Assembly: GCA_037893245.1 (NCBI GenBank)
Contig: JBAIAA010000533.1
Span: 186,001-250,000 of the forward strand
Reading direction: 5' to 3'
DNA: 64,000 nucleotides
From: Crossaster papposus
Taxonomy: Eukaryota; Echinodermata; Asteroidea; Velatida; Solasteridae
The translations under genes were made by a program, and so were the position numbers. Of this stretch, positions 44,101 to 54,325 are shown one piece after another. The notes beneath the pieces were generated by a model. That model worked only from the letters and a program-made list of their open reading frames with translations, had not been told where the DNA came from and ran no database searches. Numbering within the stretch: the stretch's first letter is position 1; each line of letters starts with the position of its first letter.

Positions 44101-47100
44101 CCTTTCTGTGCTTCAGCCTGTGCATGTGACAACAGTATACCCATTTCGCGTTCAGCTTTTGACATGTACGATACCACATAAGCAACACAAGCATATGCAT
44201 CACAAATGTACTGAATATCCATGTTTGCATTCCAACATCGTATTAAATCTGGATTGTACAAATTGACCCAAGCATCTTGCGGTTGTCTCTTGTGTACAAT
44301 ACTAGTTCTCTTGGTTAGGACATTATGAGCTTTCTCAAAATCAGCTTGTGTCACACCAATGCTTGTAAACAAATCTGTTGTTGTCATCTTTTCATTCTCA
44401 GTGTTCTGTATTGCAATCCATATTGATTCCAATAATTCCTTAGCCTTATTTCTTTCACTACTTTTACCATCATTTGGTTGTTTCCTGTCATCAGTTGTTT
44501 CTTTTGCATCATCACTTGTTTCTATCCTATCATCACTTGTTTCTATCCCATCATCAGTTGGCAACAATTCTGTAATAAATGTTTGTTCAGATGGAGGTCT
44601 TGGGAAATTAAATCTACACTCGGTACCCTTCTTTTTGCACGATTTGGAATGCTTTTTACTATGTAACTGCACATGACTAATGATTTCATTCAGCTCTTTG
44701 TCTTGTTTCTCTGATGGCAAATTACAACTTATGTATTTGTCAATAAACTTTACAACCTTTTTTTTACTGTCATGTTCCAACTTTGGTGCATTTTCAATCC
44801 AGAAAAGACAATGTGTATGTGGAGACCCTCTTTGCTGGAATTCTACTCTATAGAAATAATCTTTGACTTTTCCAATCGGCTCAGCTCTGGACAGTATTAC
44901 ATCTCTCAGAAATGTATGGAATCGCTGATCAAACATTCTTGCAGCAGTTACAGGATTACTTCGCAATATTGTACATTTCTCATTCCAGTCCAAATCTTTG
45001 ACATCTCTAGAATCACCTTGCTGTCTCAGAATTGTATTGATTACTTCAGGCCATCGCATATCTGCTGCAGAAAATGAACAAAACCATGTAGGTATTCCTA
45101 ACTGCCTGATCATAGCTAAAACATCCTTCTGTGCTGCTTGCCAATATGGGGGTGTACCACGAATAGGCTTGAGAAATTTATATCCACTGTCTGATTTCAA
45201 TATGTTGTTTAACTGGTCCCTGTCATTGATCATGGAAGCATTTACCTTGTCACCATTGTACTTCTTATCTGACCCTTTACGCAATGCAATAGACACACTT
45301 GACATAACTTTCTGAATCTCCGACAAATACTGCGCATAAAAAATGTATTGAGTACTCTTTGCAAATCTATTATCAACATTCATTAATCGGTTATGCAAAT
45401 ATCTACAAAGTGTGACCCTCACTTCACGATCATCATCAAATATAGGATGTCCTGTTGGAAATAATGCTGGAAAACATTTTGCCTCGTTACCCTTTTCCAT
45501 TAACAATCTAATTGGACTATTGCCTTCACAAGGAGCCACACTCGTTACTTCGTCAAAATATTGATCCAGTATTTCCTGTCCTATATTAGTTGGCTGCAGA
45601 CAACTGTCTAATGGCAGGCCTCGTAAACGGTCATCATCAGTTTCCTCATCACTATTATCAATATCATCGGTGACTTCTTTTACATCGTTTCCAGACTTAT
45701 CCATTTCACCTTTTTCATCACCACATAATGGAGTTTCCCAATCGGGGCTTATTTCAATATCACTGAACCACTTATTGTTATGTTGAAGATAACGTAAAGC
45801 ACTTTCCACATTTTGTTTACTCACAAACTGATATTGGTAATATCCTTTATAAGTCAGTTTTCTCTTCAACTTGACACGAATCATCTGATCATCACTTGCA
45901 GGTCTTGGTAGTGCTTTTACTGTGTCATTTATATTAGACGGCACACAAACGACTGGCCCTCGTAAACAAAATTGTGATCCCTTAGGCAGTGGAATAATTT
46001 TCATAAAGGCCACATTTATCGCAATTAGATGCTCTTCTAATGTGTTCAAACAAGCTAATTCCTCAGGAATGTCTATCAAATTTAAATTATTCACACTTGC
46101 TTCAGCAGGGACTTTATTAACAAGTAATTTCCTATGACAAGTATAACATATCCATAAACGTGATCTACTTGATTCTGCAATCATACACCTAGATTCACAA
46201 TGGTCATTGCAAGTATGTAGGTATTTGTTACTAAAAATAGTCTGGAGTTTGTATTTATCCATATTACACTTTACAACCTGCTTTTGAAACAACAGTTTAT
46301 GACAGCAAGCACACACATACTGAGGTCCTTTAGATATGCTTTCTTTAAATGTCTTTGTAACAAAACTAATTTGAAGTCTTTTCTCTTTATTAATTGCAGT
46401 ACGTTTGTAGTTCATACGTGCCATGTTTTCACGATATTTACTATTTGTTTTGTATTTGTTTTTTCCATACTTTATTGAACTTGCCCTGTAAGAACTGACA
46501 CATCGATATTTCTTTTTGATTCTTGCAATAAGCTTACTTCTATATGCAGCATTGTCATGGTATTTATATTTAGCTCTGTTAATTTTCTTCATTCTGTAAG
46601 CAACATTGTTACGATACCTTTTTTTTAAATTGATTGTTGCATACTTTATTATTTTATTTCTATAGTCTGCATCACTGTGGTACTTTCTTTTCCTCTGGGT
46701 AATTAGTTTCTCTCTGTATTCAGGATTATGGCAATATTTTGCTTTCCCCTTGTCAATTAGTTTCTCTCTGTATTCAGAATTACCACAATACTTTGCTTTC
46801 CCCTTGTCAATTAGCTTGTCTCTGTATTCAACATTATTACAATACTTTGTTTTCCCTTCAGCAATTTTCTTCTCTTTATATTCAGCATTATTACAATACT
46901 TTGTTTTCTCCTTGGTCATTAGCTTCTCTCTGTATTCAACATTATCACAATACTTTGTTTTCCCCTTAGTGATTAGCTTCTCTCTGTATTCAACATTGTT
47001 ACAATACTTTGCTTTCCCCTTGGTGATTAGCTTGTCTCTATATTCAAGATTATCACGATACTTTGTTTTCCCACTGTTTATTTTTCTTTCTCTGCATTTA

Positions 47101-50100
47101 GAATTAGTAATATATCTTTCTTGTTTACACTTTAAAACAAAATTTCTATGCATTTCATTTTCATGATACTTTTTTTTAATCAATTCCTTCTTCTTATCTG
47201 CACTTTTGTCATAGTTCTTTTTGTTATACATCGTTTTTCTTAGCTTTTTCTCAATACTGCTATTCTCATGACCTTTCAACTTCTTATCCAAATTCTTTAA
47301 ATCCCTTGGCTGACATGTTTTTTTATCATCAGATTTGCTTTTACATTTATGCATTTGTTTTCTATCTATTTTTGCTTTATCCGCCTTCTGTACATACAAT
47401 TCTCTACTTTTCTCTCTTTTCTTACTTAGTTGTAATTTTTTATTTGCTCGTTTACGTCGTTTACACTTCATGTTATTTTTTGATTTACTGTCAGTACTAT
47501 CTTCTCCACATTTTAATTCACCGTCTTTGTTGCTTGGAAAAACTTTACGTTGTCCATTATCAACTTGTCTATTTGCTTCATGAACTGACAACACAACATC
47601 ATAGTGAATCCTTTGCCTATGATACAAGTAAACTGCCTCATCTGATGTTACAGTCTCTTTGTCAAAGGTACTTGCTGAGAAAACATACCACTTGCTGTCA
47701 TGTTCATATGTATATATGTCAGTACACAGCATATGCGCCATTGCCATGATTTCAACCTCAGTAGCCCAGGTTCCACAGTCAAACATTCTTTGTCTCATGA
47801 CATATTCTTCCACATTTACATAGCCTTGTCGGAGAAAACCATTAAACTTATCTCCATTTTTTAACAGATGATTAACAGTAGCCATTCTTAATTGCACATG
47901 GTTATCTTCAGTTCCTGACACAGCATATGATATTGCCCTGAAAAAACAGTTGCCATCTCCTTTAATTCTCTTCACTGAATTAGGTCGTCCCATTTCTTCA
48001 CATTTATCTGAAATTTCATTGCAATCTAGAGATACGTGGCCTATGCGATGTTGTCTACACAATGCCGTCTTCTTACTATATGTCAACGGAACAAATTTAA
48101 AACCCTGCATTTGTGTCACCCTCTCAATTTCCACATCACTGCCTCCATTTGATTCATTATTGCAACTCGTTCCATGCAAACTGCCGTTGTCGTCTTCCTT
48201 CATATTATTTGAAATATCACTACGTGTACTTGACAAGCCACTATGAGATCCAAGCAATACTCCAGAACCAGTACTGACTCTACCTATGTCTTCACTATGA
48301 TCACTGCTCCCTAATAACAAATGTCCTGTCTCATGTGTAGTACCATCATCATCCTGCCTTACCTCATCATCTATCCACACAGATGTACCTGTAATTTCAA
48401 ATTGCTCATTGTTAGATAAATTCATAGATCTTGCCAAATCAGTACAATACCTGTGCACATCTTGCCATGTAGCTACACGTTTGAGCAAACTCTGACCTTC
48501 AGCAACCTGATAACCTCGTTTATCCCTGGAGTGAGAATCAAAGATATAATACATGTCATCTTGAGTTATTACAACAAATGTATTTCCATGGAAAGTTATG
48601 AAACATGCATAGTTCTGCTGCAGATTCTGTTCCAAGGCACGATTCATTGGTATCATATCAAATTCAGGTAAATTAAATTCTTCTCCAAATGCACCACATA
48701 CAGAACCATGAAACTTCATACTGAAATGATGATTCAGCAGATCCAACTCATTTGGCAGTTCTGTCACCAACAAATAGTCATGATTAACTGTAGAGCTCCG
48801 AGATAAATGACCATATAACTCATTTCCAGTATTCAATGTCCTATCTATGTCAGAATAAGTCCAATGTCTTAGTTTCTTCAACCTACTCATTAAAACACAA
48901 CTCAATCCATTAGCTACGCATTGTTTGCCACTGTGACACCCGAACTTATGATGGCCTTGATGAAAACTACCCTGTACAATCTTTTCTGGCAATATCACAC
49001 ACCTTGCATCTCTTTGGTTACCTTCTTTACTTTGTACTACCACTACAGGAAATTCTTCTTGTTTACTTCTCACTGATGTACAACTATCTTCAAAGTTTGT
49101 TTTTGTAGTCATCGGTGTTTCATCTGTCATCATTTTTTTATTCCCTTTTATTTTCATTTCAGAACCTTCCCATGCTTTTCTCTTTCTACTCCTTTTTCTA
49201 CTACTCTGTCCATATACTGTTTGCATCTCAACATCATATGTACCCTCCTGATGATTAGAACTCTTTTTACTATTTTCATTTCCAATTCCTCTGGTTGGAT
49301 CATTGTTATCTGTTTTGCTCTCTTCGGTAGTTTTCCCCTTTTTGCTCCTTAAAGAATAACCTCCGGACTGCTTTTGTACCCATACTGTTATACCGTTAGT
49401 TCTCACCCAATGATTACCTGTTCTATCTTCGGTCTTACATGTAAAACGACTCTCATTGTTCTTTACTTCACTTACAATGTGCTTTTCTTGTGCTTGATTG
49501 AATTTGTCTTTGCATGGTTCATCTACACACCTCTTCATTGGTAAATGCTTGCTGTCTCTGCATCTTTCTTGTATTGGCACCTCATACATGTTTGTATCTG
49601 TAGGAATACCAAGATCATTCAATAGAGACTTACAGTAAGTAGTCATTCCACATCTAAGACATAACCAAGTAAATGATTTGTTCACCAACAAATATTCCAT
49701 CTTCTTGAAATTCATACAGTTGACATGATACCATATGTTACAACCATCACACTGAACTTTACTTTCGGTTGACTCAATATTCATATCACACAACCAGCAT
49801 TGTTTATCGCAGATTTCATACACTTCAGTTGGCCTTGTTATTTTACATGTGTCCTTGCTGTTTGTATGGTCATCTCTTGTTTTCATCGTTTGTGTATCCG
49901 TCACGTTCTCACTATTTTCTAATTCATGACCACCTTCACCAGGTTCCTTTACACATGTCGCATGCCTGACATTCTTTCTCTCTCTTCTATTTGTCTTGTG
50001 TGATTTATTCACATCATCAATCATCTCATTAACTGCAGTGATTTCAGTGTGCCCAAACATCTTCTTTTGGCTTTTCTTGTACTGTTGTTCATTTTTACTT

Positions 50101-51410
50101 GTCCCCAATTTCATCCTCTCATCACCACTTCTCTTTCTGTTGTCGAATTCGTTTCCTTGCTTCTTCCGACTTCTTTTGTTACAGTCCTGATACAGCCTAT
50201 GCAACACAACCTTTAACGTACTCCGTGTATGGGAAAAAATTACTTTCTGGGCATTTGCATGAACATTTCTCTCATATTTACTCATACGCTGTTCTGCAGT
50301 TTTGCCACCTCTTTGTCTATTGTAAGACTCCTTGCGAGCTTGCCTCTTCTTTACGTTTGTTCTTACTCTTCCAGACTTCCGTCTACTTTTCCATTCAAAC
50401 TCCTCTACAACATAGTCCAGTATCTTACCTCCAGCACAGTATTTCTTTTCATTCAAACATTTCATCATTCTTTCATGCTTGCATACTCTTTTGGGGGTCA
50501 ACTTCTGCAATCTCTTTCTCTGCACATTGCCTACCTTCTCCAGCCACTTTGCCATCTTCTCTGCTTTCACATATGCTCTGCCACCGGTACAGCTACCATC
50601 ATCAAAACATGTTTGTGTCCCTGTTGAAATGTCCAAATTATACAAAACAGACTGATCACCTTGTGCATTGACTATTTTCCCCTGCTTTGTTGTTCGACAT
50701 GGCTTTGTCTTCACTCTTTCACATGGTTTAGTGAACATTATATCACATGGCTCTGACAACATTGTTTCACATAGCTTGGGCAACATTCTTTTACATAGCT
50801 CTGGCAACATTGTTTCACATAGCTCTGGCAACATTCTTTTACATAGATTTGGCAACATTACATCTTTTGTGGCAACATCAGACTTGCCAGTGGTAAGGCA
50901 GGCTGTCTGCTCCGCTACAGTCCTGGGAACTGTAACGTCAACTGGTTCACCTGTTTGCGTCTGTCCTGCAAGGTCACACAGCCGCTGTTGTGACCAGGGT
51001 ACATCCGCCTCGCACGGCAGAGTACACCCACATGCTGGTGGGTCAGACTTCGCTGAGATACCCTCGCTACGGGTAGACAGACTTCCTTGAGGAGATGCTA
51101 ACCTCAAGGCATTTGAATTTTCACCAGGTGGCGAAGGCTCTCCCGAAGGAGCACCCAGAAGAAATGAAATATCCCATGAACGGGGCATAGGATGAGTACA
51201 TGTAGAGAAGAATGAATGGGGAGATGAAATGGATGACATGACAATGACAGACAAGGGAAACGTACATCGTCTGGATGACCGCTCCATCACTGCCTGGCGC
51301 ATCGCATCCCTCCTCGCACTCTGGTTAGGCTGGTAGTACTTCATTTTCTGTTGATAAAGGCGGAAAAAACTAACATACATATATTTGTAGACAAATCCCC
51401 TTCTCTCCAA
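41109..51410 (-). CDS. Helentron-type Helitron Rep/helicase polyprotein, 3433 aa
   Basis: This single intact frame encodes a rolling-circle transposon protein. In order: seven Cys octapeptides (about 180-240); PHD finger (CWLC...CDGCNIWYHVNC...CLRC, about 535-590); herpes-tegument-like C76 protease (C831 in GKQCVAN, D958 and H960 in FDSHSRD); OTU protease (DGNC, C1155; H1269 in RIHYDVV); 18-residue basic repeats (about 1430-1640); Cys-rich DUF6570-like region (about 1690-1915); Helitron Rep with HTH (H2198, H2200) and two tyrosines (Y2411, Y2415); PIF1 helicase with GGAGTGKS (2764-2771), VDEISM and GDFYQLPP; and an endonuclease (about 3215-3433) with TETW, YRPP, GDFN and LDH. Rep plus PIF1 plus C-terminal endonuclease defines Helentrons. 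The Met at residue 23 is an alternative start. No stop or shift is present, so it may be recent and active. Confidence 0.93.
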   Translation of the reverse strand: MERRGFVYKYMYVSFFRLYQQKMKYYQPNQSARRDAMRQAVMERSSRRCTFPLSVIVMSSISSPHSFFSTCTHPMPRSWDISFLLGAPSGEPSPPGENSNALRLASPQGSLSTRSEGISAKSDPPACGCTLPCEADVPWSQQRLCDLAGQTQTGEPVDVTVPRTVAEQTACLTTGKSDVATKDVMLPNLCKRMLPELCETMLPELCKRMLPKLCETMLSEPCDIMFTKPCERVKTKPCRTTKQGKIVNAQGDQSVLYNLDISTGTQTCFDDGSCTGGRAYVKAEKMAKWLEKVGNVQRKRLQKLTPKRVCKHERMMKCLNEKKYCAGGKILDYVVEEFEWKSRRKSGRVRTNVKKRQARKESYNRQRGGKTAEQRMSKYERNVHANAQKVIFSHTRSTLKVVLHRLYQDCNKRSRKKQGNEFDNRKRSGDERMKLGTSKNEQQYKKSQKKMFGHTEITAVNEMIDDVNKSHKTNRRERKNVRHATCVKEPGEGGHELENSENVTDTQTMKTRDDHTNSKDTCKITRPTEVYEICDKQCWLCDMNIESTESKVQCDGCNIWYHVNCMNFKKMEYLLVNKSFTWLCLRCGMTTYCKSLLNDLGIPTDTNMYEVPIQERCRDSKHLPMKRCVDEPCKDKFNQAQEKHIVSEVKNNESRFTCKTEDRTGNHWVRTNGITVWVQKQSGGYSLRSKKGKTTEESKTDNNDPTRGIGNENSKKSSNHQEGTYDVEMQTVYGQSSRKRSRKRKAWEGSEMKIKGNKKMMTDETPMTTKTNFEDSCTSVRSKQEEFPVVVVQSKEGNQRDARCVILPEKIVQGSFHQGHHKFGCHSGKQCVANGLSCVLMSRLKKLRHWTYSDIDRTLNTGNELYGHLSRSSTVNHDYLLVTELPNELDLLNHHFSMKFHGSVCGAFGEEFNLPEFDMIPMNRALEQNLQQNYACFITFHGNTFVVITQDDMYYIFDSHSRDKRGYQVAEGQSLLKRVATWQDVHRYCTDLARSMNLSNNEQFEITGTSVWIDDEVRQDDDGTTHETGHLLLGSSDHSEDIGRVSTGSGVLLGSHSGLSSTRSDISNNMKEDDNGSLHGTSCNNESNGGSDVEIERVTQMQGFKFVPLTYSKKTALCRQHRIGHVSLDCNEISDKCEEMGRPNSVKRIKGDGNCFFRAISYAVSGTEDNHVQLRMATVNHLLKNGDKFNGFLRQGYVNVEEYVMRQRMFDCGTWATEVEIMAMAHMLCTDIYTYEHDSKWYVFSASTFDKETVTSDEAVYLYHRQRIHYDVVLSVHEANRQVDNGQRKVFPSNKDGELKCGEDSTDSKSKNNMKCKRRKRANKKLQLSKKREKSRELYVQKADKAKIDRKQMHKCKSKSDDKKTCQPRDLKNLDKKLKGHENSSIEKKLRKTMYNKKNYDKSADKKKELIKKKYHENEMHRNFVLKCKQERYITNSKCRERKINSGKTKYRDNLEYRDKLITKGKAKYCNNVEYREKLITKGKTKYCDNVEYREKLMTKEKTKYCNNAEYKEKKIAEGKTKYCNNVEYRDKLIDKGKAKYCGNSEYREKLIDKGKAKYCHNPEYREKLITQRKRKYHSDADYRNKIIKYATINLKKRYRNNVAYRMKKINRAKYKYHDNAAYRSKLIARIKKKYRCVSSYRASSIKYGKNKYKTNSKYRENMARMNYKRTAINKEKRLQISFVTKTFKESISKGPQYVCACCHKLLFQKQVVKCNMDKYKLQTIFSNKYLHTCNDHCESRCMIAESSRSRLWICYTCHRKLLVNKVPAEASVNNLNLIDIPEELACLNTLEEHLIAINVAFMKIIPLPKGSQFCLRGPVVCVPSNINDTVKALPRPASDDQMIRVKLKRKLTYKGYYQYQFVSKQNVESALRYLQHNNKWFSDIEISPDWETPLCGDEKGEMDKSGNDVKEVTDDIDNSDEETDDDRLRGLPLDSCLQPTNIGQEILDQYFDEVTSVAPCEGNSPIRLLMEKGNEAKCFPALFPTGHPIFDDDREVRVTLCRYLHNRLMNVDNRFAKSTQYIFYAQYLSEIQKVMSSVSIALRKGSDKKYNGDKVNASMINDRDQLNNILKSDSGYKFLKPIRGTPPYWQAAQKDVLAMIRQLGIPTWFCSFSAADMRWPEVINTILRQQGDSRDVKDLDWNEKCTILRSNPVTAARMFDQRFHTFLRDVILSRAEPIGKVKDYFYRVEFQQRGSPHTHCLFWIENAPKLEHDSKKKVVKFIDKYISCNLPSEKQDKELNEIISHVQLHSKKHSKSCKKKGTECRFNFPRPPSEQTFITELLPTDDGIETSDDRIETSDDAKETTDDRKQPNDGKSSERNKAKELLESIWIAIQNTENEKMTTTDLFTSIGVTQADFEKAHNVLTKRTSIVHKRQPQDAWVNLYNPDLIRCWNANMDIQYICDAYACVAYVVSYMSKAEREMGILLSHAQAEAQKGNLDARQSMKEIGSVYLHNREVSAQEAVYRVCNLRLKEGSRKVEFVPVGENPIRMSKPLSVIQHACEDDSIWMTSKVDRYLARPTTDTFETMCLATFCSDYRVIYTNYMPKISRSPIYELKNGLGHIQKRSRTDPAVIRFPRFSVAKCPEKYYQSILQLYLPYRVDVHLKPQQFESYEEFYSNGIIKFSGVLKLVKNIVGNNRSLYEASAEAVDEAEEMLEKYGPQEDAWALIAPEAEMERLECAGQREEQVEDGDSDSDIPDLKSKKDDSVKCTIEPHRLNVSKQEAMNLLRCLNAKQKEVFYKVRQWCLDKVNGKKPEPFRVFVTGGAGTGKSHLIKCIYYEATRLFGRMMENPDDVSVILTAPTGVAAYNIHGATIHSAFSITTNVKLPYQPLGEEKISTLRHKLRQLQIVIVDEISMVSHKLLCYIHGRLRQVKQSQNHSPFGNVSVLAVGDFYQLPPVKGKCLYQTNVTTDLWNDNFVKVELTKIMRQKEDAKFAEVLNRLRIRKKKEGLQSDDKKLLQSRETGEDWTDAVHIYPCNKEVDEYNRQTLFAKCSGCVKTCVLAKDFQRDAKSGEMKKIRRSVKKSSGTNLPDFLWLGVGARVMLTRNLEVSDGLVNGVFGTVKDIVTLPNDQSPKCIKVKFDNENIGLKLKKQSSGNDVDVVSIEMVEDNLNKHCVRQQFPLKLAWACTAHKVQGMSLEKAVVCLTRTFSAGQAYVSLSRVVSLNGLVIEGFDEKYIYCNEAVAEAMNKMPLYIEESDDKGSNNGGGNECYSTGISIAMHNIQGLQAHLIDLKSNDEMLSCDFICLTETWTENDLDFDMDMSDYTWYHQLRSMSYDNSSLVTCMLKEQSRGGVAVCGKKDRVFSRMNLPINNLEYIAFQVHVNSNVSFVAVIVYRPPSYTLKQFVEVLERLLNKIHPISNRCIVMGDFNEDIMKNKSYVKTLMADHGYKQCLSDATTEKDTLLDHVYVRNIDDIHVRISPTYYSYHEAVIIRL
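46480..47135 (-). repeat. 54-bp in-frame tandem repeat in Helentron ORF
   Basis: About a dozen units of 18 codons read KxKYCNNVEYREKLITKG with variation. Units between about 46720 and 47060 are most alike. The repeat keeps frame and amino-acid pattern (K-Y, N, E-Y-R, K) despite base changes, so it is probably under selection as a basic helical linker between the OTU and Rep parts. It may bind nucleic acid. Confidence 0.85.
50690..50865 (-). repeat. 24-bp in-frame repeat: Cys octapeptides
   Basis: Seven consecutive eight-residue units of the form MLPELCKR/MLPELCET, drifting to TKPCER, each keep the cysteine at the sixth position. At DNA level the unit is the 24-mer around AGCTCTGGCAACATT on the plus strand. 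The regular cysteines suggest metal binding or disulphide cross-linking, but the repeat is young enough that simple slippage is an alternative. Confidence 0.8.
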
Positions 51411-52860
51411 CTTGACATTAGCTGACGTTATTCACAAGCTTCAATTGTACTGTGCACCCATAACAAACTCCATACAAAGCAGGTATGTGGCTATAATTTG
51501 ACTGAACATTCATCTGGGAATACACACTTTTTAAAAGGGGGTCGGGTCAAATTTTATTTATTATATGAAAGGGGAATTCACAGGTCATGGACATCTAAAG
51601 CCCCCCTCCCTTTAGTTATTTGATTCATTATATCTTTCATTTCAAAACAACCCTCATCCCTAAATATTGTTGAAAAAAAATTCCATAACTTGCGCATTAA
51701 ATTTCTAGTAATTAGTAACAACACTACTACATTTGTATTTTGTTAAATGTTTAAACACAATTTGTTATTTTCTTTTAAATTCACTTTGCATTATAATTTG
51801 TTTGGTGCCACAAACAATACCTCAATACAGTATTTACCCACGGATATGTTGTAACTGCCATGGTATATTTTAGAGTCCTTTTACCATCTCACACAATAGA
51901 CAACACAAATTGGTCACTAACTATCCTAGTAAGCCTATTTTACACACACACAATTTAAATGCCACAAATTAAAATCTGTTATATTTGCAGAAACCAAAAA
52001 ACACCCATGTATATTCTAGCATTATCTCCAGCTTTATATTTAATCCATGAGATTAAGAATTCAAACAGGACCAAGCATGGAGGTTACTTGGACACCAAAA
52101 ATATATCTTCATTCCATAAACTTTCAACAAATATGTCAATTTAAAATATGTACTTAGGATCTCATTAATGTATGTTTTTTTTTTTGTTTTTTTTAGAAAT
52201 CACACTTATTTATTTATTCACCAACTTCTGTTATTGACATTGCAAATGTTCAACATTGGATTTGTACTGTGGCGGCCTTGCTATAAAATGCAAACCAGTT
52301 CTACTGTGGTGCATGGAGGGGGAGCATAGTTAATAAATGCATTACATTGAAAAAAGTGGTTATTATATTAGGCCTGTACTGGCTAAATTTAAGTAAACAT
52401 TGTTTTTTCGTCTAGCTAGTGCGGCGCCCTCTACATTAAAAAAAGTAATAAATTACAACCATTGTTTGTACAAGACCTGTGGCCTAGGCGATAGCCTTTT
52501 TGACTCACAATATTAAGAATATTCTCTTAATCTTATAATACATGTAACATTCTAAAATGACTCAACATTTAATTACATAGTATTATATTTTCCTAGAATT
52601 TGTGACTAGTGAATTTTCTCAAGAGAATTTAAGACCAACAATTTGAAATGGTCCAATTCCCGTCTCGTAAATTTAATACGTCTATCAACTGCTTCCCCAC
52701 CCCACCACCCCCACCACCCAAAATTAAATTCTCAATTTTTTTAAATTTCTTTTTAGTCTAAAAATAAAAATTCTACTGCAATTAACTATAGCAATAGCAG
52801 CAGATGTTTGACTTTGATTATTCAATTTTCATCTTACCATTTATATTTTAGTGACGTTTT
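51411..52860. other. Region upstream of the Helentron ORF
   Basis: This should hold the 5' end and promoter of the Helentron. It is AT-rich, without a supported gene. I could not identify a 5' TC terminus or matching terminal sequences. CATCTCACACAATAG and homopolymer T runs are present but not diagnostic. Confidence 0.4.
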
Positions 52861-52867
52861 ATTTTAA

Positions 52868-53249
52868 AGGTAGTATACACCATTGGTCATTACTTGGATT
52901 ATCATGAATGAGTAGATTTGGGGGGTTGTATTTTATAGTAAATATCGTTTAACTGAGCTGTCCAAAGTTTTACTATCATAGATGCCGAGAAAATCACAAA
53001 AAACAGCGGTTTGTTTCAACTGGGGTCGAGCAGTTTTTCTTATGTTATCTTTGTTTTTTCGCGATCGCCGTCCGACGATCGCAAATTTTTCATTATAAAA
53101 TTATATTTTTCGGAATAATTACAGGATATCTAGCGCAATCATTTTGCTTGATGCCTAGAATCATGCATTTACTTTCAAATAAGTAAGATATTTCTTAATA
53201 ATTCGATAGTAAATATTTTCGATAACGGCAAATGGTGTTATTACTACCT
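52868..53249. mobile_element. Short relative of TTAA element B
   Basis: The left part matches 20851-21080 closely: GGTAGTATACACCATTGGTC, TTTTATAGTAAATATCGTTTAACTGA, GATGCCGAGAAAA.CAC and TTTTTTCGCGATCGCC. The right end GGTGTTATTACTACCT is the inverted counterpart. TTAA is present on the left (52864-52867), but the right flank reads TAAG, so the duplication is decayed. Confidence 0.8.
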
Positions 53250-53724
53250 AAGACTCGCCCGATGATTTTACAAAACTATTATTTGTGACTTCGGCTCTAA
53301 TTGTGTCCTAATGTTATCCGCAATAATTTACAGCTGGAATTATTAAGACTCAAGCTAACGTCTAGTGTGTATTGAAATTGTCATTCACGCAACTGTACAT
53401 GTGCGCCCAACAAGGCTCAAGATTGTGTGTAGTCGACTTGTCCCGAGGCCGAGTCGAGTTGTCTCAACGGTCGAGTTGTCTCAACGGTTGACTTGTCTGA
53501 CCCCCGCTAGATTATAGTGCGCGGCATGGCTCGACCCCAGCCCTAAATCCGTCTATAAATTTATCGAAATTCTCTATTATTTAACCCCTTTCATAGCGAC
53601 ATATAAAGTAACACTTATTCTATTAAAATATTATACAACACACAATCACACAAATTTAGATATTCCCATACAAATAATACAACAAAAAACTTTTCAAAAA
53701 AATACAACTGCTGCATAATCTTAC

Positions 53725-53908
53725 CGTGTAGAGAATAGTCAGATACACCGTATTGATAGTAATAACCGGCCCAACGTTGAAGCTGCGGTACCGTACTGCC
53801 AGAAAAGGTCAATGCACCTGTTTCAGTCGTCATAGAGGGCGCCCTTTCTTTTTCACCACAGCCAATCTGTCTTACTCTAGTTAAATCAAGCTTTGCGCAT
53901 AGAGGCAT
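53725..53908 (-). CDS. Possible first coding exon, unknown product
   Basis: The minus frame opens at ATG 53908, with an alternative ATG at 53833, and reads to a good donor CACG|GTAAGAT at 53724. It includes TETGALTFSGSTVPQLQRWA and GYYYQYGVSDYSLHG. The composition looks protein-like and unlike the surrounding repeats. I do not recognise the family, and no second exon is evident on the minus strand before the Helentron. It could equally be a chance frame or a transposon remnant. Confidence 0.3.
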
Positions 53909-54325
53909 GAGCCAAGTAAATATAATTATTTCCTTATATCATTCATTTATTCATTCATTCATTCATCATACATTTATTTCCATATTGCTGGTAAAAGTTT
54001 ACAAACATTTAAATTATAAACTTAGTGAAAAATGTTAAAAGAAATAGTAAAAAATTGAGAAATTTTTGTTATGAAGCGTATCGAAAAAGTCAAAAAAATT
54101 GTATTAATCCAACAATAATTGTTTTATGTAAATTCCAGAGACAATAACAGCAAAGTTTCACCTATATATTTATACAAGGCTACATCTTTTTCTGCATTTT
54201 TATACTTGAATAAAACCGTTATTTTATCAGGAAATTACCAGGAAATAACTTTTTAAATTAATTTTGGAATCCGTAGTCACAATTTTTCCAATACGATTAG
54301 TCCACGGTTTATTTAACCCCCTGCC
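53909..54325. other. AT-rich spacer
   Basis: There is no gene. A short CATT repeat (about 53940-53965) precedes AT-rich sequence that runs into the TGACGTCA-rich array. Confidence 0.5.

Noticed and set aside
41727-51090. Plus-strand ORFs opposite the Helentron frame
   Set aside because: They are shadow frames of a 3433-codon gene with clear domains on the minus strand.
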